From NCBI RefSeq assembly GCF_001641265.1, contig NW_020167551.1, positions 149,493 through 213,492 of the forward strand: 64,000 nucleotides of DNA. Reading direction: 5' to 3'. This DNA is from Pseudogymnoascus destructans. Its lineage: Eukaryota; Ascomycota; Leotiomycetes; Thelebolales; Thelebolaceae. A model generated the notes under the pieces. That model saw only the letters and a list, made by a program, of their open reading frames with translations. It did no database searches and was not told where the DNA came from. How positions within the stretch are numbered: the first letter of the stretch is position 1; the number at the start of each line of letters is the position of its first letter. This document shows positions 63,590 through 64,000 of the stretch, piece by piece. The translations under genes and the position numbers were made by a program.

Positions 63590-64000
63590 ATGGCTCGTAC
63601 CAAGCAAACTGCTAGGAGATCAACTAGTGGCACAGCACCAAGGATGCCACTTGGATTACGAGCTGGCTCTGGGCTTGGTGGAAAGGGAAAGGAAAAGGCC
63701 GTGGGCACAGCAAGAAAAGCTCCAGTTCGCTCATCTCAAGCTAGCAACAATCATGCTCAGAAGGCCACGCGCCGCGCAAAGTCTGGTAAGAGGATTACCA
63801 GAGGATTCCAGAGGATTACCAGAGGATTACCAGAACTCTCTAATAAACATATAGGCACCAAGGCTCTCCGCGATATCAGAAGACAGCAACTCAATACTAG
63901 CCTAATTATCCCAAAGCTCCCATTCCAACGTCTTGTTAGGGAAATTGCAGAAGACTTCAAGTCCAATCTTCGCTTCCAGCAATCTGCTATCCTAGCTCTT
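63590..64000 (+). CDS. Divergent histone H3 variant (3' end outside window)
   Basis: Exons 63590..63785 and 63855..>64000 (phase 1). It starts MARTKQTARRSTSGTAPRMP, then LGLRAGSGLGGKGKEKAVGT, ARKAPVRSSQASNNHAQKAT, and enters the fold with TKALRDIRRQQLNTSLIIPK, LPFQRLVREIAEDFKSNLRF, QQSAILAL. The histone-fold part is close to canonical H3 (KLPFQRLVREIAxDFKSxLRF) and has no loop-1 insertion, so it is not a typical CenH3. The tail is about 20 residues longer than normal. Counting without Met, K4 is kept, K9 is Arg, K14 is Thr and K18 is Met; an ARKAP segment resembles the K27 region. The intron carries four to five copies of the GATTACCAGA-type motif. It sits in a transposon-rich, AT-rich stretch. 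Confidence 0.85.
   Translation, partial: MARTKQTARRSTSGTAPRMPLGLRAGSGLGGKGKEKAVGTARKAPVRSSQASNNHAQKATRRAKSGKRITRGFQRITRGLPELSNKHIGTKALRDIRRQQLNTSLIIPKLPFQRLVREIAEDFKSNLRFQQSAILAL
63786..63854 (+). repeat. Intron of H3 variant made largely of a short repeat
   Basis: Donor GTAAGAGG and acceptor CATATAG. Between them stand GGATTACCAGA, GGATTCCAGA, GGATTACCAGA and GGATTACCAGA in tandem. The same core occurs in the introns at 62904-62952, 62338-62391 and 62532-62582 and in intron-like stretches at 61190-61220 and 63203-63230, in either orientation. Confidence 0.8.

Noticed and set aside
63590..64000. Interpretation of the H3 gene as the centromeric histone CenH3
   Set aside because: Loop 1 (DFKSNLRFQ) has no insertion and the first tail residues are canonical H3; CenH3 normally has a longer loop 1 and an unrelated tail.
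60696..64000. Edge of a giant Starship element
   Set aside because: No DUF3435/tyrosine-recombinase captain gene or matching direct repeats are visible in this window.

Overview
The window is nuclear DNA of a filamentous ascomycete (Pezizomycotina). Genes carry short spliceosomal introns, mostly 45-110 bp, with GTRNGT donors, CTAAC-type branch sites and YAG acceptors. The families present are typical of that group: an AA11 chitin-active LPMO, a double-DUF3433 membrane protein, POM34, a Zn2Cys6 factor and a BRE4/FUSC-like protein. A leotiomycete-like origin is a guess; nothing here fixes the class.

Layout. 1-713 is the 3' end of glycogen synthase. 1381-12288 is a nested transposon block. Its outer ends are inverted repeats of a pogo/Fot1-like DNA transposon flanked by TA. 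Inside lie a decayed chromodomain Ty3/gypsy element (2625-10173), the 3' end of a second gypsy element (to 11556) and three copies of an unnamed 0.5-0.9 kb repeat. 12289-58517 is a gene-rich housekeeping block: PMP3-like protein, RA-PH protein, APC8/Cdc23, farnesyl diphosphate synthase, a Gly/Ser-rich protein, a MAT2B-like SDR, an AIG2-like protein, AA11 LPMO, DUF3433 protein, IMPACT/Yih1, two conserved fungal proteins of unknown function, a degenerate AMP-binding protein, POM34, a degenerate epoxide-hydrolase-like protein and HID-1. It ends in a small apparent catabolic cluster: Zn2Cys6 regulator, amidohydrolase of the pyrone-dicarboxylate lactonase type, and sugar/quinate-type MFS transporter. 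A large dyad lies in the divergent promoter between the last two.

58.5-64 kb is a decaying, visibly AT-rich compartment. It holds a broken regulator-like ORF, a broken FUSC-family gene, hAT-like debris with a BED-like zinc finger, and a solo LTR with a clean GACTT duplication. At the right edge a small gene of unknown function lies head to head with a divergent histone H3 variant. Introns of this stretch share a short repeated motif (core GATTACCAGA, both orientations) that I do not see elsewhere in the window. The H3 variant, its partner and these motif-bearing introns are the most unusual content.

Several gene pairs are divergent with 400-650 bp between starts (Cdc23/FPPS, DUF3433/IMPACT, AMP-binding/POM34, HID-1/Zn2Cys6, amidohydrolase/MFS), so bidirectional promoters are common. 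I found no tRNA, rRNA or CRISPR. Family names come from recognising motifs by eye, not from a search.
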